NCBI GenBank assembly: GCA_936924635.1
Contig: CAKZHP010000131.1
Location: 1-64,000 of the forward strand
DNA length: 64,000 nucleotides
Source: an uncultured Propionibacteriaceae bacterium
Lineage (GTDB): Bacteria; Actinomycetota; Actinomycetes; Propionibacteriales; Propionibacteriaceae
Direction: 5' to 3'
The notes beneath the pieces were generated by a model. The model was not told the DNA's origin. It did not search any database and worked only from the letters and a program-made list of their open reading frames with translations. A program made the position numbers and the translations under genes. Positions 44,022 to 54,490 of this stretch are shown piece by piece. Each line of letters begins with the position of its first letter. Positions within the stretch are counted from its first letter, which is position 1.

Positions 44022-44248
44022 GAGGGCCAGGGTACTGCCGCTCCCCTCACCTGACGACACGGGGACGCTCGCGTGCGCTGCTCGCGCGGCGGCACGTGGT
44101 GCTACCACTGCGACGAGATGGCGACCCCACGCGTAGACCGAGCGCGACGAGCCCGCCCGCGATGTCGCCGAGGCGGTGCAGCTGACGCGGGGGTGAACGA
44201 CTCGTGCCGACCGGGCCGTACGCAGTGGGCAGCCGGTAGCGTCGGTGC

Positions 44249-44947
44249 ATGCGCTTCGTGCTGATCCGCCACGGCCAGTCGACCAACAACCTGCTCTGGG
44301 CCCAGACCCGGGCCACCGAGGGCCGGCTGCCCGACACGCCCCTCACGGACCTCGGGCACGAGCAGGCCCGCCGCCTCGCCGATGCCCTGGCCGGGGGTGC
44401 GCTGCCCTGGAAGCTGACACACCTCTACACCAGCCTCATGACGCGCGCCGTTCAGACGGCCGCCCCGATCGCCGAGGCGCTCGACCTGCCGCTCCACACC
44501 CGCGTCGACGGGTTCGAGGTGGGCGGACCTTTCGACGAGGACGCTGGGGGGAACCGTACGCACCACCCGGGCGCCAACCGCAGCGCGCTGCTGGAGGTGT
44601 CGCCCCGGCTCCAGCTGGCCGACGACATCGCCGAGGAGGGCTGGTGGAAGGGGCCGTACGAGACCGCCGACGCCGTGCCCGCCCGGGCGAAGAAGCTGGT
44701 CGCGGAGATGCGCGAGGCTCACGGGCCCGATGACGTGGTGGGCCTAATCACGCACGGCTTCTTCACCCAGTTCCTGCTGCTGGAGCTGCTGGCGGTCGAG
44801 TCGTCGTCGGTGTGGTTCACCATCCACAACACGGCCGTCAGCGTCGTTGCCGACACGGTCGGGGAGGACAGCGGCTACACGTACGACGTCGTGGCCGAGC
44901 TCATCGGCTGGACCGGCCACCTCACCGCTGACCAGCTGAGCGAGTAG
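44249..44947 (+). CDS. Histidine phosphatase (phosphoglycerate mutase-like)
   Basis: A 232-residue enzyme with the catalytic LIRHGQS motif (His8), the later YTSLMTRAVQTA arginine and GLITHGFF for the second histidine. A 35-residue insert (ADGFEVGGPF to GANRS region) is longer than in most small phosphatases. The substrate is unknown. TAGCGT (44237-44242) ends 6 nt before ATG, so leaderless. The 227-nt stretch upstream, divergent from blaI, shows no coding. Confidence 0.88.
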   Translation: MRFVLIRHGQSTNNLLWAQTRATEGRLPDTPLTDLGHEQARRLADALAGGALPWKLTHLYTSLMTRAVQTAAPIAEALDLPLHTRVDGFEVGGPFDEDAGGNRTHHPGANRSALLEVSPRLQLADDIAEEGWWKGPYETADAVPARAKKLVAEMREAHGPDDVVGLITHGFFTQFLLLELLAVESSSVWFTIHNTAVSVVADTVGEDSGYTYDVVAELIGWTGHLTADQLSE

Positions 44948-44951
44948 AGCC

Positions 44952-45746
44952 ATGAAAGTGGCGGTGGCCCAGGTGAGCAGCGGGCCCGATGTCGAGGCCA
45001 ACCTGCGCACGGTGAGCGAGTGGACCGTCCGCTCCGCCGAGCAGGGCGCCGACGTCGTGGTGTTCCCCGAGGCGATGGTCTCGTGGTTCGCACTCCCCCC
45101 GCACGACGCCGTGGCCGTCGCCGAGAGGTGGGTGGAGACGGTCGTCGAGCTCGCCTCCGATCTCGACATCACCGTCATGACGGGGATGTTCACCGAGGTG
45201 GACGAGGAGTCCGACCGCGTACGCAACACGCTGCTGGTCACCGATGGCACGGCGTCGTCGGTCTACCACAAGCGTCACGCGTACGACGCGCTCGGCTACC
45301 AGGAGTCGCTCACCGTGGACCCTGGTGACGAGCTGCTCGTGACCCCGGTGGCCGGCGTGCCGGCGGGGTTCGCGATCTGCTACGACCTGCGTTTCCCCGA
45401 GCACGTGAAGCAGCTGGCCTGGGCGGGGGCGCAGGTGATCTACGTCGTCGCGTCCTGGGGTGACGGGCCCGGCAAGGCAGACATGTGGCGCACGCTGGTG
45501 CGGGCCCGCGCCATGGACAGCACGTGCTTCGTGGTCGCCTGCGACCAGGCGGTGCCGGAGCCATGGCCTGCCGGCGTCGACCGGGCGACCCCGCTCGGCG
45601 TCGGCGGCTCGATGGTGGTCGGCCCGCTCGGCGAGGTGCTTGCCGAGGCGCGCACCGGGCCCGAGCTGCTAGTGGTGGACCTCGACCTGGGTCTGGTCGA
45701 CAAGGCCCGGGCGTCGATGCCGGTGTTGGCGAACAGCAGGCGCTGA
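44952..45746 (+). CDS. Carbon-nitrogen hydrolase (nitrilase superfamily)
   Basis: A 264-residue omega-amidase-like enzyme with the catalytic triad Glu40 (FPEAM), Lys107 (YHKRHAYD) and Cys143 (ICYDLRFPE). It probably hydrolyses an amide such as deaminated glutathione or an alpha-ketoacid amide. It is 4 nt after the phosphatase stop, so co-transcribed with it. Confidence 0.9.
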   Translation: MKVAVAQVSSGPDVEANLRTVSEWTVRSAEQGADVVVFPEAMVSWFALPPHDAVAVAERWVETVVELASDLDITVMTGMFTEVDEESDRVRNTLLVTDGTASSVYHKRHAYDALGYQESLTVDPGDELLVTPVAGVPAGFAICYDLRFPEHVKQLAWAGAQVIYVVASWGDGPGKADMWRTLVRARAMDSTCFVVACDQAVPEPWPAGVDRATPLGVGGSMVVGPLGEVLAEARTGPELLVVDLDLGLVDKARASMPVLANSRR

Positions 45747-45848
45747 GGGGCGTACAGAAAGGTCACAACAGGCTCTCCGGAACCGCACAGGAAACGCACA
45801 GACGAGGACACCACCGTAGGTCGTACCAAACCACGGAAGGACCCCACG

Positions 45849-46808
45849 ATGACCGAGAACACGACTCCCACGTACGAGGGCCGCACGCTCCCGAAGCCCG
45901 ACGAGGAGCTGGTCGACCAGGGCCTGCAGTTCGACATCGGAACGCTGCTGTCTCGGCGCGGGCTGCTGGGGCTGCTGGGCGGCGGGGCCGCGATGGCCGC
46001 CCTGACGGCGTGCGGCGCGACCACCGAGGTGGCGGCGTCGGCGGCCACCCCGACCCCGACCGCGGCCACGGCGACGGCGGCGGCCGGGGCGCTCACGGAG
46101 ATCCCCGACGAGACCGCCGGCCCCTACCCGGGCGACGGCTCCAACGGTGCCGACGTGCTGGAGCAGTCGGGCGTGGTGCGCAGCGACATCCGGTCCAGCT
46201 TCGGTTCCTCGACGCGTACGGCTCCGGGTGTGCCGATGACGCTGGAGCTCACGATGGTCGACATGGCGAACGGCAACGTGCCCATGGTGGACGCGGCGGT
46301 GTACGTGTGGCACTGCGACCGCGACGGCAACTACTCCATGTACTCCAACGGCGTCACCGGTGAGAACTACCTCCGCGGCGTCCAGGTCACCGACGCGCAG
46401 GGCGTGGTCCGCTACACGAGCATCTTCCCTGCCTGCTACTCGGGTCGCTGGCCGCACATCCACTTCGAGGTCTACCCCGACCAGGCCAGCATCATCGACG
46501 CGACGAAGGCCGTCTGCACCTCACAGGTCGCCCTGCCGAAGGAGGTCTGCGACACCGTGTACGCCACCACGGGCTACTCCCAGTCGGTGAAGAACCTGGC
46601 CTCGCTCTCGCTGAAGAGCGACAACGTCTTCGGCGACGACGGCGGCGAGCACCAGCTGGCCACGGTCTCCGGCGACGTCACCTCCGGCTACACGGTGAGG
46701 CTCACCGTCGGCGTCGACACCCGCACCACGCCCACCGGCGGCGGCATGGCCGGCGGGGGTCGCGGCCCCGGCGGCACGCCGCCCACCGGTGCCCCCGGCA
46801 GCCGCTGA
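45849..46808 (+). CDS. Exported intradiol ring-cleavage dioxygenase-like lipoprotein
   Basis: A 319-residue protein. SRRGLLGLL (Arg36-Arg37) is a twin-arginine signal, and LTAC (Cys55) a lipobox, so it is folded inside and anchored outside. The core matches protocatechuate/catechol dioxygenases; likely iron ligands lie in YSMYSNG, GENYLRG, CYSGRWPHIHFEVY (two Tyr, two His). Proteins of this exported class often lack shown dioxygenase activity. The C-terminal Gly/Pro tail is disordered. GGAAGGA precedes ATG 45849. Confidence 0.87.
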   Translation: MTENTTPTYEGRTLPKPDEELVDQGLQFDIGTLLSRRGLLGLLGGGAAMAALTACGATTEVAASAATPTPTAATATAAAGALTEIPDETAGPYPGDGSNGADVLEQSGVVRSDIRSSFGSSTRTAPGVPMTLELTMVDMANGNVPMVDAAVYVWHCDRDGNYSMYSNGVTGENYLRGVQVTDAQGVVRYTSIFPACYSGRWPHIHFEVYPDQASIIDATKAVCTSQVALPKEVCDTVYATTGYSQSVKNLASLSLKSDNVFGDDGGEHQLATVSGDVTSGYTVRLTVGVDTRTTPTGGGMAGGGRGPGGTPPTGAPGSR

Positions 46809-46844
46809 GCACTGCCCCACAGCTCCACGGGCCTTCGGGTTCCC

Positions 46845-46866
46845 CACAGGCGCCAGAACGCCTGTG
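46845..46866. terminator. Hairpin between convergent genes
   Basis: CACAGGCG and CGCCTGTG form a perfect 8-bp stem with a 6-base loop, 37 nt after the dioxygenase stop and 66 nt from the end of the biotin carboxylase gene. No U tract; probably a bidirectional terminator. Confidence 0.45.
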
Positions 46867-46931
46867 CGGAGCCCCAACGCCTGCGCGGTTGTGGACTGGT
46901 CGGCCAGTGGACGCCGGGGCGCCGGCCGCAC

Positions 46932-48695
46932 CTAGCTCGTCAGGCGCGCGATCGGTGCCCCAGCCGCGAGGGTGACGCCTGGCTTCACGGCGAGGTCGGT
47001 GACCGTGCCGTCCTGATGAGCGGTGATCGGGTTCTCCATCTTCATCGCCTCGAGCACGATCACCAGGTCACCGGCCGCGACCCGCTGGCCCTCCTCGACC
47101 GCCACCTTCACCACGGTGCCCTGCATCGGCGCCACCAGCGTGTCCGCGTCCACCGGCGCGGCGGGGGACTCGGGCTCGTCGACCGCGCTCTCGTACGCCT
47201 CCTGAGCGCCGAACCCGCTGGGCAGGGTGACCTCGACCCGGCGGCCGTCGACCTCGACGGTGATGGTCTGCCGGCCACGCGTCGGCCCGGTGGGCGCCGC
47301 CGGTGCCTGCGGCTCGAGGGTGTTCTGCCAGGCGGTCTCGATCCAACGGGTGTAGACGCCGAACGTCTCCTGGCCGTCGGCGCCGACAGACCCCACGAAG
47401 TCCGGGTGCTCCACGATCATGCGGTGGAAGGGCAGCACCGTCGCCAGGCCCTCGATGGTCATCTCCGCCAGTGCCCGCCGCGCGCGCTCCAGCGCCTGGG
47501 TGCGGGTCTCGCCGGTGACGATCAGCTTCGCCAGCAGCGAGTCGAACTGGCCGCCGATCACGCTGCCGGTCTCGACGCCGGAGTCGACCCGGACGCCCGG
47601 CCCGGACGGCTCCCGATAGGTCTGTACGCGGCCGGGCCCCGGCAGGAACCCACGGCCCGGGTCCTCCCCGTTGATGCGGAACTCGAACGCGTGCCCCCGA
47701 GGAGCCGGGTCCTCGGTGATGGCCAGCTTCTCGCCGTCGGCGATCCGGAACTGCTGCCGTACCAGGTCGATGCCGGCCGTCTCCTCGGTGATGGGGTGCT
47801 CCACCTGGAGGCGGGTGTTGACCTCGAGGAAGGACACTGTGTCGCCCTGCACCAGGTACTCGACGGTGCCGGCGCCGTGGTAGCCGGCCTCCTTGCAGAT
47901 CGCCTTGGCCGACTCGTGGATGCGTCGCCGCTGGTCGTCGGTGAGGAACGGGGCCGGCGCCTCCTCGACGAGCTTCTGGAACCGGCGCTGCAACGAGCAG
48001 TCACGGGTGCCGACGACGACCACCGTGCCGTGCTGGTCGGCGAGCACCTGGGCCTCCACGTGGCGCGCCTTGTCCAGGTACTGCTCGACGAAGCACTCTC
48101 CGCGCCCGAAGGCGGCCACCGCCTCCCGGGTCGCCGAGGCGAACAGCTCAGGGATCTCCTCGATGGTCTGGGCAACCTTCATGCCGCGCCCGCCGCCGCC
48201 GAACGCCGCCTTGATGGCGACCGGCACCCCGTGCTTCTCGGCGAACGCCACCACCTCCTCGGCCGTCGAGACCGGGTCCTTGGTGCCCGCGGCCATGGGA
48301 GCGCCCGCCCGCTCGGCGATATGGCGCGCGGTCACCTTGTCGCCCAGGTCACGGATCGCCTGCGGGGAAGGGCCGATCCAGATCAGGCCGGCGTCGATCA
48401 CCGCCTGGGCGAAGTCGGCGTTCTCCGACAGGAAGCCGTACCCGGGGTGGATCGCATCGGCACCGGACCGGGCCGCCGCGTCGAGGATCTTCCCGACATC
48501 GAGGTACGACTCCGCCGACGTCTGCCCACCGAGGGCGAACGCCTCGTCGGCCAGCCGTACGAACACCGCGTCGGCGTCCGGCTCGGCGTAGACCGCGACG
48601 CTGCCGTACCCGGCATCCTTGGCCGCCCGGATCACCCGGACGGCGATCTCGCCGCGGTTGGCCACCAGCACTTTCGAGATCGTCTGCGTCTGCAT
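46932..48695 (-). CDS. Biotin carboxylase with biotin carrier domain (AccA3 type)
   Basis: A 587-residue alpha subunit: biotin carboxylase start [22 protein letters not shown]-grasp with [12 protein letters not shown], the [11 protein letters not shown] motif, and a C-terminal carrier with the biotinylated Lys552 in EAMKMENP. It carboxylates biotin with ATP and bicarbonate. No beta subunit is adjacent; instead it follows pxpC, so it may supply carboxybiotin to the PxpBC complex or serve acyl-CoA carboxylases elsewhere. GGAAGGA precedes ATG 48695. Confidence 0.92.
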   Translation of the reverse strand: MQTQTISKVLVANRGEIAVRVIRAAKDAGYGSVAVYAEPDADAVFVRLADEAFALGGQTSAESYLDVGKILDAAARSGADAIHPGYGFLSENADFAQAVIDAGLIWIGPSPQAIRDLGDKVTARHIAERAGAPMAAGTKDPVSTAEEVVAFAEKHGVPVAIKAAFGGGGRGMKVAQTIEEIPELFASATREAVAAFGRGECFVEQYLDKARHVEAQVLADQHGTVVVVGTRDCSLQRRFQKLVEEAPAPFLTDDQRRRIHESAKAICKEAGYHGAGTVEYLVQGDTVSFLEVNTRLQVEHPITEETAGIDLVRQQFRIADGEKLAITEDPAPRGHAFEFRINGEDPGRGFLPGPGRVQTYREPSGPGVRVDSGVETGSVIGGQFDSLLAKLIVTGETRTQALERARRALAEMTIEGLATVLPFHRMIVEHPDFVGSVGADGQETFGVYTRWIETAWQNTLEPQAPAAPTGPTRGRQTITVEVDGRRVEVTLPSGFGAQEAYESAVDEPESPAAPVDADTLVAPMQGTVVKVAVEEGQRVAAGDLVIVLEAMKMENPITAHQDGTVTDLAVKPGVTLAAGAPIARLTS

Positions 48696-48726
48696 CGAGG
48701 CACGTCCTTCCAGGGGTACGAGCCGG

Positions 48727-49737
48727 TCACAACCGGCCGGAGGGGGTGGCGGCCGCTACCGACAGGGCAGCGAGGATCGCCGCGATCTCGGTGCTGCTCG
48801 GGTGCCCTCGCAAACCTATCGACCCCAGGTCGGCGGTCGTGAGAGAGCGACGGGCGGGGTCTGCTGAGCCGGCGGCGTCACGGAACAGCACCTGCTGGCC
48901 CGGGCGTGCCTGCGCCAGCAAGGGGATGTCGTCGGTCAGCACCACGCCGATCACGGGGTATCCGCCGGTGATGGGGTGGTCGGCCAGGAAGACCACGGGC
49001 TCACCGCTGGGCGGCACCTGGATCGAGCCGGTGGCCACGCCCTCCGACGCCAGCTCGTCGGTGGTGAGCCGGGTGAGCGGTGGTGCTCCGGCCGGGCGGT
49101 CCAGCCGTACGCCGACGCGGTCCAGCCGGTCGCTGACGGTCCAGTGGCTGGTGAACAGGTCAGTGGGGCGGGCAAACCAGTCGTCCCGGGGGCCCAGCGC
49201 GACCCGCACCCGCAGCGGGTCCATGGTCAGCCGACGCGCAGGTGCCACCGGGCCGGGGGATGTGAGCGGGGCCGGCCCCACCCGGAACTCGTCGCCCGCC
49301 TGCAGCGGGTCCGGGCCCACCCCTGCCATGGTGTCGCGGCTGCGCGAACCCAGCACCGGCTCTGCGGCCACACCACCGCGTACGGCCAGGTAGACCCGCA
49401 TGCCCACGGTCGCCAGCCCGAGCCGCAGCTCCTGACCTTCGGCCAGCTCCAGCAGCGTGGAGTGCGGGGCCTCCGCTCCGTCGACAGTGATCGGGGCGGG
49501 CGCCCCGGTGATCGCGACGGCGATGGGCGCAAGAGCCTTCAGCTGAAGGCCGCCCAGGACGCACTCGACCGTCGCCGCGAGCTCGTCGTTGCCCACGAGC
49601 GCGTTGGCGAGTCGGTGCGACACGGTGTCGGCCGCTCCTGCGACGCCCACGCCGCAGGAGAACCAGCCCGGCCTCCCCAGGTCCTGGATGGTGGCGCTCG
49701 GGCCAGGGGCCAGCACCCGGAACGCGGGGCGCCTCAT
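48727..49737 (-). CDS. pxpC: 5-oxoprolinase subunit C (biotin-dependent carboxyltransferase family)
   Basis: A 336-residue protein beginning [20 protein letters not shown], the KipA/PxpC signature, with [10 protein letters not shown] and the [14 protein letters not shown] strand. With PxpA and PxpB it opens 5-oxoproline to glutamate with ATP. The family shares a fold with urea-carboxylase carboxyltransferase domains. ATG 49737 overlaps pxpB by 4 nt. Confidence 0.9.
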   Translation of the reverse strand: MRRPAFRVLAPGPSATIQDLGRPGWFSCGVGVAGAADTVSHRLANALVGNDELAATVECVLGGLQLKALAPIAVAITGAPAPITVDGAEAPHSTLLELAEGQELRLGLATVGMRVYLAVRGGVAAEPVLGSRSRDTMAGVGPDPLQAGDEFRVGPAPLTSPGPVAPARRLTMDPLRVRVALGPRDDWFARPTDLFTSHWTVSDRLDRVGVRLDRPAGAPPLTRLTTDELASEGVATGSIQVPPSGEPVVFLADHPITGGYPVIGVVLTDDIPLLAQARPGQQVLFRDAAGSADPARRSLTTADLGSIGLRGHPSSTEIAAILAALSVAAATPSGRL

Positions 49738-50423
49738 GCCTGCCCCGCCTTGACGCGCCCCGCTTCGACGAATCGGACCTGCGTTCCAGGGATCAGCAGC
49801 GCTGGGCGCGGCCGCGACAGGTCCCACATCTCCATCGGGGTGGTGCCGATCAGCTGCCAGCCGCCTGGGGCGCGGCGCGGGTAGACCGAGCTGTACCCGT
49901 CGGCGAGCGCGACGGAGCCGGCAGGCACCGCCGTACGCGACTGGGTGCGACGCGGCACGGTGAGACCGGCGCCCTCGGCCTCGAGGTAGCCGAAGCCTGC
50001 GGTGAAGCCGACGAACTGACAGCGCCACTCGGCGCTCGTGTGCCGGGCGACCACCTCCTCGACGGTGATCCCGAGCTGGCGGGCGACGTCTTCGAGGTCG
50101 GCGCCGTCGTACGTCACCGGGATGGTGACGATGTCTGGCGCCCCCCCGCCGATGCCGGCTGGTGAGGAGTCGGTCAGCAACCGCTCCAGCTCGCGCTCCA
50201 CCGCCGACGCGTCCGTGCCGTCGGAGAGCGTGATCAAGAGGGTGCGCGCCGCAGGCAGAAGGTCCTCCACGCCAGGCAGCGGCGTCGCGCGGAGCCGGTC
50301 GACGAGGGTGTCGAGACGCAACGCGTGAGGCTCGACGAGCAAGGCCCGGTCGCCCGCCCGCCTGATCTGGGCGGGAGAGGGAGCAGCCACGGCTGCTCGT
50401 GGGCGGGCGACGCGGGGGGTCAC
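49734..50423 (-). CDS. pxpB: 5-oxoprolinase subunit B
   Basis: A 229-residue KipI/PxpB protein with [12 protein letters not shown] at the start and the [13 protein letters not shown] and [13 protein letters not shown] motifs characteristic of allophanate-hydrolase-like subunit 1. The GTG start at 50423 overlaps the pxpA stop (GTGA). It probably phosphorylates the substrate together with PxpC. Confidence 0.9.
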   Translation of the reverse strand: MTPRVARPRAAVAAPSPAQIRRAGDRALLVEPHALRLDTLVDRLRATPLPGVEDLLPAARTLLITLSDGTDASAVERELERLLTDSSPAGIGGGAPDIVTIPVTYDGADLEDVARQLGITVEEVVARHTSAEWRCQFVGFTAGFGYLEAEGAGLTVPRRTQSRTAVPAGSVALADGYSSVYPRRAPGGWQLIGTTPMEMWDLSRPRPALLIPGTQVRFVEAGRVKAGQA

Positions 50424-51184
50424 GCGAACGCCTTCAGCTCGATGCCGCGCTCCTGCACCGCCGCCCGGATCCGGCGGGCCATGGCCACCGCGTTGGGGGA
50501 GTCGCCGTGCACGCACACCGAGCGCGCAGCCACCGCCACATCGTTGCCGTCAGAGGCGCGGACCACCCCCTCGGTGACCATCCGCACCACCCGGTCGGCG
50601 ACCTCGGCCTCGTCGTGGAGCACGGCCCCTGGCTGGGACCTGGGCACCAGGGTCGCCTGCGGCGTGTAGCCACGGTCGGCGAAGGCCTCCGCCACCGTGG
50701 TCAGGCCGGCCTCGGCGGCTAGGCGCAGCACGGCCGAGCCCGGCAGGCCGAGCACGGAGAGCGACGGGTCGTACGCCTTGACGGCCTCCACCACGGCGGC
50801 GGCCTGCGCCTCGTCGTGGACGACCCGGTTGTAGAGGGCCCCGTGGGGCTTCACGTACCGCACCCGGTCACCGGCGATCCTGGCGAACGCGTCCAGGGCC
50901 CCGATCTGGTAGATCACCTCGTTGGTCAGGGTGGCCGGGGGGACGTCGATGCTCCGCCGGCCGAACCCTGCCAGGTCGCGGTAGCTGACCTGGGCGCCGA
51001 TGACGACGCCCCGCTCCACCGCCGTGCCGCAGACCCGGCGGAGGATGTCGGGATCACCGGCGTGGAACCCGCAGGCGACGTTGGCGCTGGTCACGATCTC
51101 GAGGAGGGCGTCGTCGTCGCCCAGGCTCCAGATCCCGAAACCCTCGCCGAGGTCGCTGTTGAGGTCGACCGGCGCGGACGTCAT
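50420..51184 (-). CDS. pxpA: 5-oxoprolinase subunit A (LamB/YcsF family)
   Basis: A 254-residue protein with the family start [23 protein letters not shown] and [12 protein letters not shown], all conserved in PxpA. It is the amidohydrolase-like subunit of the ATP-dependent 5-oxoprolinase. ATG 51184 overlaps the transporter stop by one base (TGATG), so the whole operon is coupled. Confidence 0.93.
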   Translation of the reverse strand: MTSAPVDLNSDLGEGFGIWSLGDDDALLEIVTSANVACGFHAGDPDILRRVCGTAVERGVVIGAQVSYRDLAGFGRRSIDVPPATLTNEVIYQIGALDAFARIAGDRVRYVKPHGALYNRVVHDEAQAAAVVEAVKAYDPSLSVLGLPGSAVLRLAAEAGLTTVAEAFADRGYTPQATLVPRSQPGAVLHDEAEVADRVVRMVTEGVVRASDGNDVAVAARSVCVHGDSPNAVAMARRIRAAVQERGIELKAFA

Positions 51185-52524
51185 CAGCGGTGCTCGGCCA
51201 GCTCGACGTCCTCGCTGTGCAGGTCGATCTTCGACGTCTCCGGCGCCAGGAAGACGCAGATGAGGGTGACGACCAGCATCGCTGCGGCGTAGACGGCGAC
51301 GTAGACCCAGCTGTGGTACTTGTCCAGCAGGGCCACCGAGATGATCGGCGCGAGCGCGCCACCGAGGATGCCGGCGAGCTGGTAGCCCATCGAGGCACCG
51401 GTGTAGCGCACCTTCGTCGGGAACATCTCGGTGATGAACGCGGCCTGCGGTCCGTACATGCCGGCGTGACAGATGAGCGCGATCACGGCGGCCAGGATAA
51501 TCAGGGGGAGCGACTTGGTGTTCAGCATGATGAAGAAGATGAACACCCAGATCGCGGAGGCGGCCGCGCCGGCCAGGTAGATGGGGCGGCGGGCCACCTT
51601 GTCGGCCAGGTGACCGAAGAGCGGGATGGCGACGATCTGAACCGCGGCGGCGATCAGCACGGCGTTCAGCGCCCACGCCCTGGGCAGGCCGAGGTAGGTG
51701 GCGACGTAGGTCGTGATGAAGAGCACGAAGGTGTAGAAGGCCACGTCGACGCCCACGCGGGCACCGATCGCCAGGATCACCTGCTTGGGGTACTTGCGCA
51801 GCACCTCCAGGACCGGGGCGGCCTCCTTCTCGTCGGCCTTCTCGACCTCCTTGAACATGGGGCTCTCAGCCAGCGTCATGCGGATCCACATGCCGACGCC
51901 GACCAGCAGACCGCTCAGAAGGAACGGCACGCGCCAGCCCCAGGAGGCGAACGCGTCACCGGGCGCCAGCGCGCTCATCAGGGACAGCACGCCGTTGGCG
52001 AGCAGCAGACCGATCGGGACGCCGATCTGCGGCCAGCTGGCGTTGAGGCCGCGGCGCTTCGGGTCGCCGGACTCCAGCGTCATCAGGACGGCGCCGCCCC
52101 ACTCGCCGCCGAGGCCGAGGCCCTGCAGGAAGCGGAGCGTGACGAGCAGGATCGGTGCCCAGATGCCGATGGTGGCGTACGTGGGCAGGACGCCGATCAG
52201 GCAGGTCGCGATGCCCATCAGCAGCAGCGTGACGACCAGCACGTTCTTGCGGCCGAGCTTGTCGCCGTAGTGGCCGAAGACGATGCCGCCCAGCGGGCGG
52301 GCGACGAACCCCACGGCGGCGGTGGTGAACGCGAGCAGGGTGCCGACCAGAGGGTCGAACGAGGGGAAGAACAGCTTGTTGAACACCAACGCGGCAGCGG
52401 TGCCGTAGATGAAGAAGTCGTACCACTCGAGCGAGGTGCCGATGATGCTGGCGGTGATGACCTTGCGGATGGACGACGGCTGGACGCCGGGGACGGGCGT
52501 GGCACTCCGGGCAGTGGGGGACAT
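51184..52524 (-). CDS. MFS metabolite:proton symporter (MHS family)
   Basis: A 446-residue, 12-helix transporter of the ProP/ShiA type. The opening [19 protein letters not shown] and the loop [11 protein letters not shown] are diagnostic, with [15 protein letters not shown] in helix 4. As first gene of the pxp operon it probably imports 5-oxoproline or a related acid. ATG 52524 is preferred over GTG 52527 for its spacing to AGGA. Confidence 0.88.
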   Translation of the reverse strand: MSPTARSATPVPGVQPSSIRKVITASIIGTSLEWYDFFIYGTAAALVFNKLFFPSFDPLVGTLLAFTTAAVGFVARPLGGIVFGHYGDKLGRKNVLVVTLLLMGIATCLIGVLPTYATIGIWAPILLVTLRFLQGLGLGGEWGGAVLMTLESGDPKRRGLNASWPQIGVPIGLLLANGVLSLMSALAPGDAFASWGWRVPFLLSGLLVGVGMWIRMTLAESPMFKEVEKADEKEAAPVLEVLRKYPKQVILAIGARVGVDVAFYTFVLFITTYVATYLGLPRAWALNAVLIAAAVQIVAIPLFGHLADKVARRPIYLAGAAASAIWVFIFFIMLNTKSLPLIILAAVIALICHAGMYGPQAAFITEMFPTKVRYTGASMGYQLAGILGGALAPIISVALLDKYHSWVYVAVYAAAMLVVTLICVFLAPETSKIDLHSEDVELAEHR

Positions 52525-52563
52525 CACACCGGCTTCCTGGTTGGCGGTTCAATGTGGCCTCGG

Positions 52564-52593
52564 ACGCTAGTGGACGCCGGACCACATTCACAA
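52564..52593 (-). promoter_or_regulatory. Probable promoter of the pxp operon
   Basis: On the minus strand TTGTGA (52588-52593) and TAGCGT (52564-52569) are 18 bp apart; transcription would start about 33 nt before ATG 52524, leaving a leader with an AGGA site. Confidence 0.4.
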
Positions 52594-52695
52594 GACCCCT
52601 TTCTGGTGTGACGAAATGGGGCCCGGAATCACCTCGTCGGTGAACGTTCTCTTGTTGGTCAGACGTTCTGGGGGCGATGCAGCAGGGACCAGAGA

Positions 52696-53046
52696 TCAGG
52701 ACGGCTGGCGCAGCACCCGGTCGAGCGCCTTGCCTCTCGCCAGCTCGTCGACGAGCTTGTCGAGACAACGGATCTGACGCATCAGCGGGTCCTCGACCTC
52801 CTGCACCTTCACCCCGCAGACCGACCCGGTGATCTGCGAGGCGCCCGGGTTGAGGGTCGCGGCGGCGAAGAAGTTCTCGAACGTGGTCCCGCGCTCGAGG
52901 TGACGGTCGAGCTCGGCCTGGTCGAACCCCGTCAGCCAGCAGATGACCCGGTCGAGCTCAGCCTTCGTACGCCCCTTGCGCTCCGCCTTGGCGAGGTAGT
53001 GCACGTACACGGAGGCGACGCTGGTGGTGAAGATGCGGTGCGACAC
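52696..53046 (-). CDS. DUF2200 family protein
   Basis: A 116-residue protein with HRIFTTSVASVYVHYLAKAE at the start, the DUF2200 pattern, and WLTGFDQAELD. Members are small and of unknown function, with a fold related to DNA-binding or regulatory proteins not established. TAGGGT (53053-53058, minus) ends 6 nt before GTG 53046. Confidence 0.8.
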   Translation of the reverse strand: MSHRIFTTSVASVYVHYLAKAERKGRTKAELDRVICWLTGFDQAELDRHLERGTTFENFFAAATLNPGASQITGSVCGVKVQEVEDPLMRQIRCLDKLVDELARGKALDRVLRQPS

Positions 53047-53052
53047 CGGGCC

Positions 53053-53080
53053 ACCCTAGGCGAGGCGTTGCGGATACCCT
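53053..53080. promoter_or_regulatory. Back-to-back -10 boxes of two divergent leaderless genes
   Basis: The minus-strand hexamer TAGGGT (53053-53058) serves the DUF2200 gene and the plus-strand TACCCT (53075-53080) serves the MOSC gene. Each ends 6 nt before its GTG start. Only 40 nt separate the two coding regions, so both promoters must overlap. Confidence 0.55.
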
Positions 53081-53086
53081 GCCTCG

Positions 53087-53929
53087 GTGCAGATCACGGG
53101 GCTGAACGTGCATCCGGTCAAGAGCACGGCGCAGCGGCCCGTGGGGACGGCGCGGGTGCTGCGAGCCGGGCTGGAGAGCGATCGGGAATGGGTGGTGGTC
53201 GACGGCGACGGCGTGATGGTGTCGGCTCGCGAGCTGCCGTCCCTGTTCTCGGTGACCGCGGACACGCCGGCCACGGCTGCAGGGCTGGAGGTGCCGCTGC
53301 GGCTCCGGGCGCCGGGGCAGGAGGATCTCCTGCTCGGTCTGCCGTCCGGCGACCCCGAGCCGTTCCACCTGTTCCGCAACGAGCTGACGGGGGTACGGGT
53401 CGGGCCGGTCGCCGACGACTGGCTGCGGGCAGCCACCGGGCGTGACGACCTCCGGCTGCTGTGGTGCCACGACCCGGCCGCGCGGGCGGTGAAGACACCG
53501 CCCGGGGCACCGGGCGACTCGATGCGCTTCCCCGACGCGTACCCGGTGACGATCGGGTCCGAGGCCTCCTTGCGGCAGCTGCAGGCCTGGGTCGACGAGG
53601 TCGCGGCAGGGCGGGGCGAGGCTCCGGTCCCGCTCACCATGCGGAGGTTCCGGCCGAACATCGTGGTCGACGGTGACGAGCCGTTCGCGGAGGACGGCTG
53701 GGTCAGGCTCACGATCGGTGACGTACGGCTACGGGTCGTCAAGCCCGTCGCCCGGTGCGTGATGACCACGATCGACCCTCACACGCTGAGCCGTGGCCAC
53801 GAACCGGTGCGTACGCTGGCTCGCCACCGCCTGGACGGCTCCAAGACCCTGTTCTGCGTGCACGCCGTGGTGGAGTCGGAGGGGGCCGTGGCCGTCGGCG
53901 ACGAGCTGATCGCCACCTCGCGCCACTGA
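53087..53929 (+). CDS. MOSC domain protein (YcbX-like)
   Basis: A 280-residue protein: a beta-barrel N-terminal domain (LNVHPVKSTAQRPV, residues 5-18) and a MOSC domain with FRPNIVVDG, KPVARCVMTTIDP (Cys in the presumed sulfur/Moco site) and a C-terminal FCVHAVVE. Relatives reduce N-hydroxylated compounds with molybdenum cofactor. GTG 53087 is 6 nt after TACCCT. Confidence 0.87.
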   Translation: MQITGLNVHPVKSTAQRPVGTARVLRAGLESDREWVVVDGDGVMVSARELPSLFSVTADTPATAAGLEVPLRLRAPGQEDLLLGLPSGDPEPFHLFRNELTGVRVGPVADDWLRAATGRDDLRLLWCHDPAARAVKTPPGAPGDSMRFPDAYPVTIGSEASLRQLQAWVDEVAAGRGEAPVPLTMRRFRPNIVVDGDEPFAEDGWVRLTIGDVRLRVVKPVARCVMTTIDPHTLSRGHEPVRTLARHRLDGSKTLFCVHAVVESEGAVAVGDELIATSRH

Positions 53930-54006
53930 GGACGAAGCATGGGCAGCGCCACCACACCGGACGCTACCCCTGACGGCGCGCCCCCGCCGTGTGCCAGGGT
54001 GGGCCG

Positions 54007-54426
54007 GTGGCCTCACTCAGACCTACCCAGCCCCTCTACGGTGTCGTGGCCGGTCTGGGTCTCGTGGTGGTGGCACTGAGCGTGGTGGGTCTCGTCGCGA
54101 TGCCGAGCTCGCTTGCTCCCACGCGGGTGGCGGTGGCCCTCATCCTGGTGCTGGCCCTGATGCTCGTGGGTCTGGCCGTTGCCGGCTACCGGGGCATCAC
54201 GCCAGACCGGACGAGGACGGCCCGTCGCGCGGTGCTGCTGGTGGCAGGTGCCGTGGGTGCGGTGGGAGTGCTCTCCCTCGCGCCCCTCCTGGCGGAGGTC
54301 CTCCGCCACCTGGCGGGCGACGGCGCCGCGGTGCTGGGGACGGTCGTCCTCGTGCTGGTGGCCGCCGGGCTCGCAGGGCTGTGCATCTGGGCCTCCGTCC
54401 GCGTGGGGGAGACGAGACAGAGGTAG
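54007..54426 (+). CDS. Four-helix membrane protein of unknown function
   Basis: A 139-residue hydrophobic protein with four predicted helices, short charged loops (YRGITPDRTRTARRA) and no recognised family. GTG 54007 is preferred because CAGGGT (53995-54000) ends 6 nt before it; GTG 53989 is in frame but weaker. Confidence 0.55.
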   Translation: MASLRPTQPLYGVVAGLGLVVVALSVVGLVAMPSSLAPTRVAVALILVLALMLVGLAVAGYRGITPDRTRTARRAVLLVAGAVGAVGVLSLAPLLAEVLRHLAGDGAAVLGTVVLVLVAAGLAGLCIWASVRVGETRQR

Positions 54427-54490
54427 CCAGCCGGAGCGTCGGTTCGGTTGGCCACGATGAACGTCGTCCTGCGCCGCGAAGATGCGCTCC

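Noticed and set aside
44022..44248. Small plus-strand open frame upstream of the phosphatase
   Set aside because: Its composition (Arg/Cys/Trp rich) and lack of a start signal look like non-coding DNA in the divergent intergenic region.
46840..46848. TTCCCCACA as a DnaA box
   Set aside because: It differs from the consensus at the central position, stands alone and is part of the hairpin arm after the dioxygenase gene.
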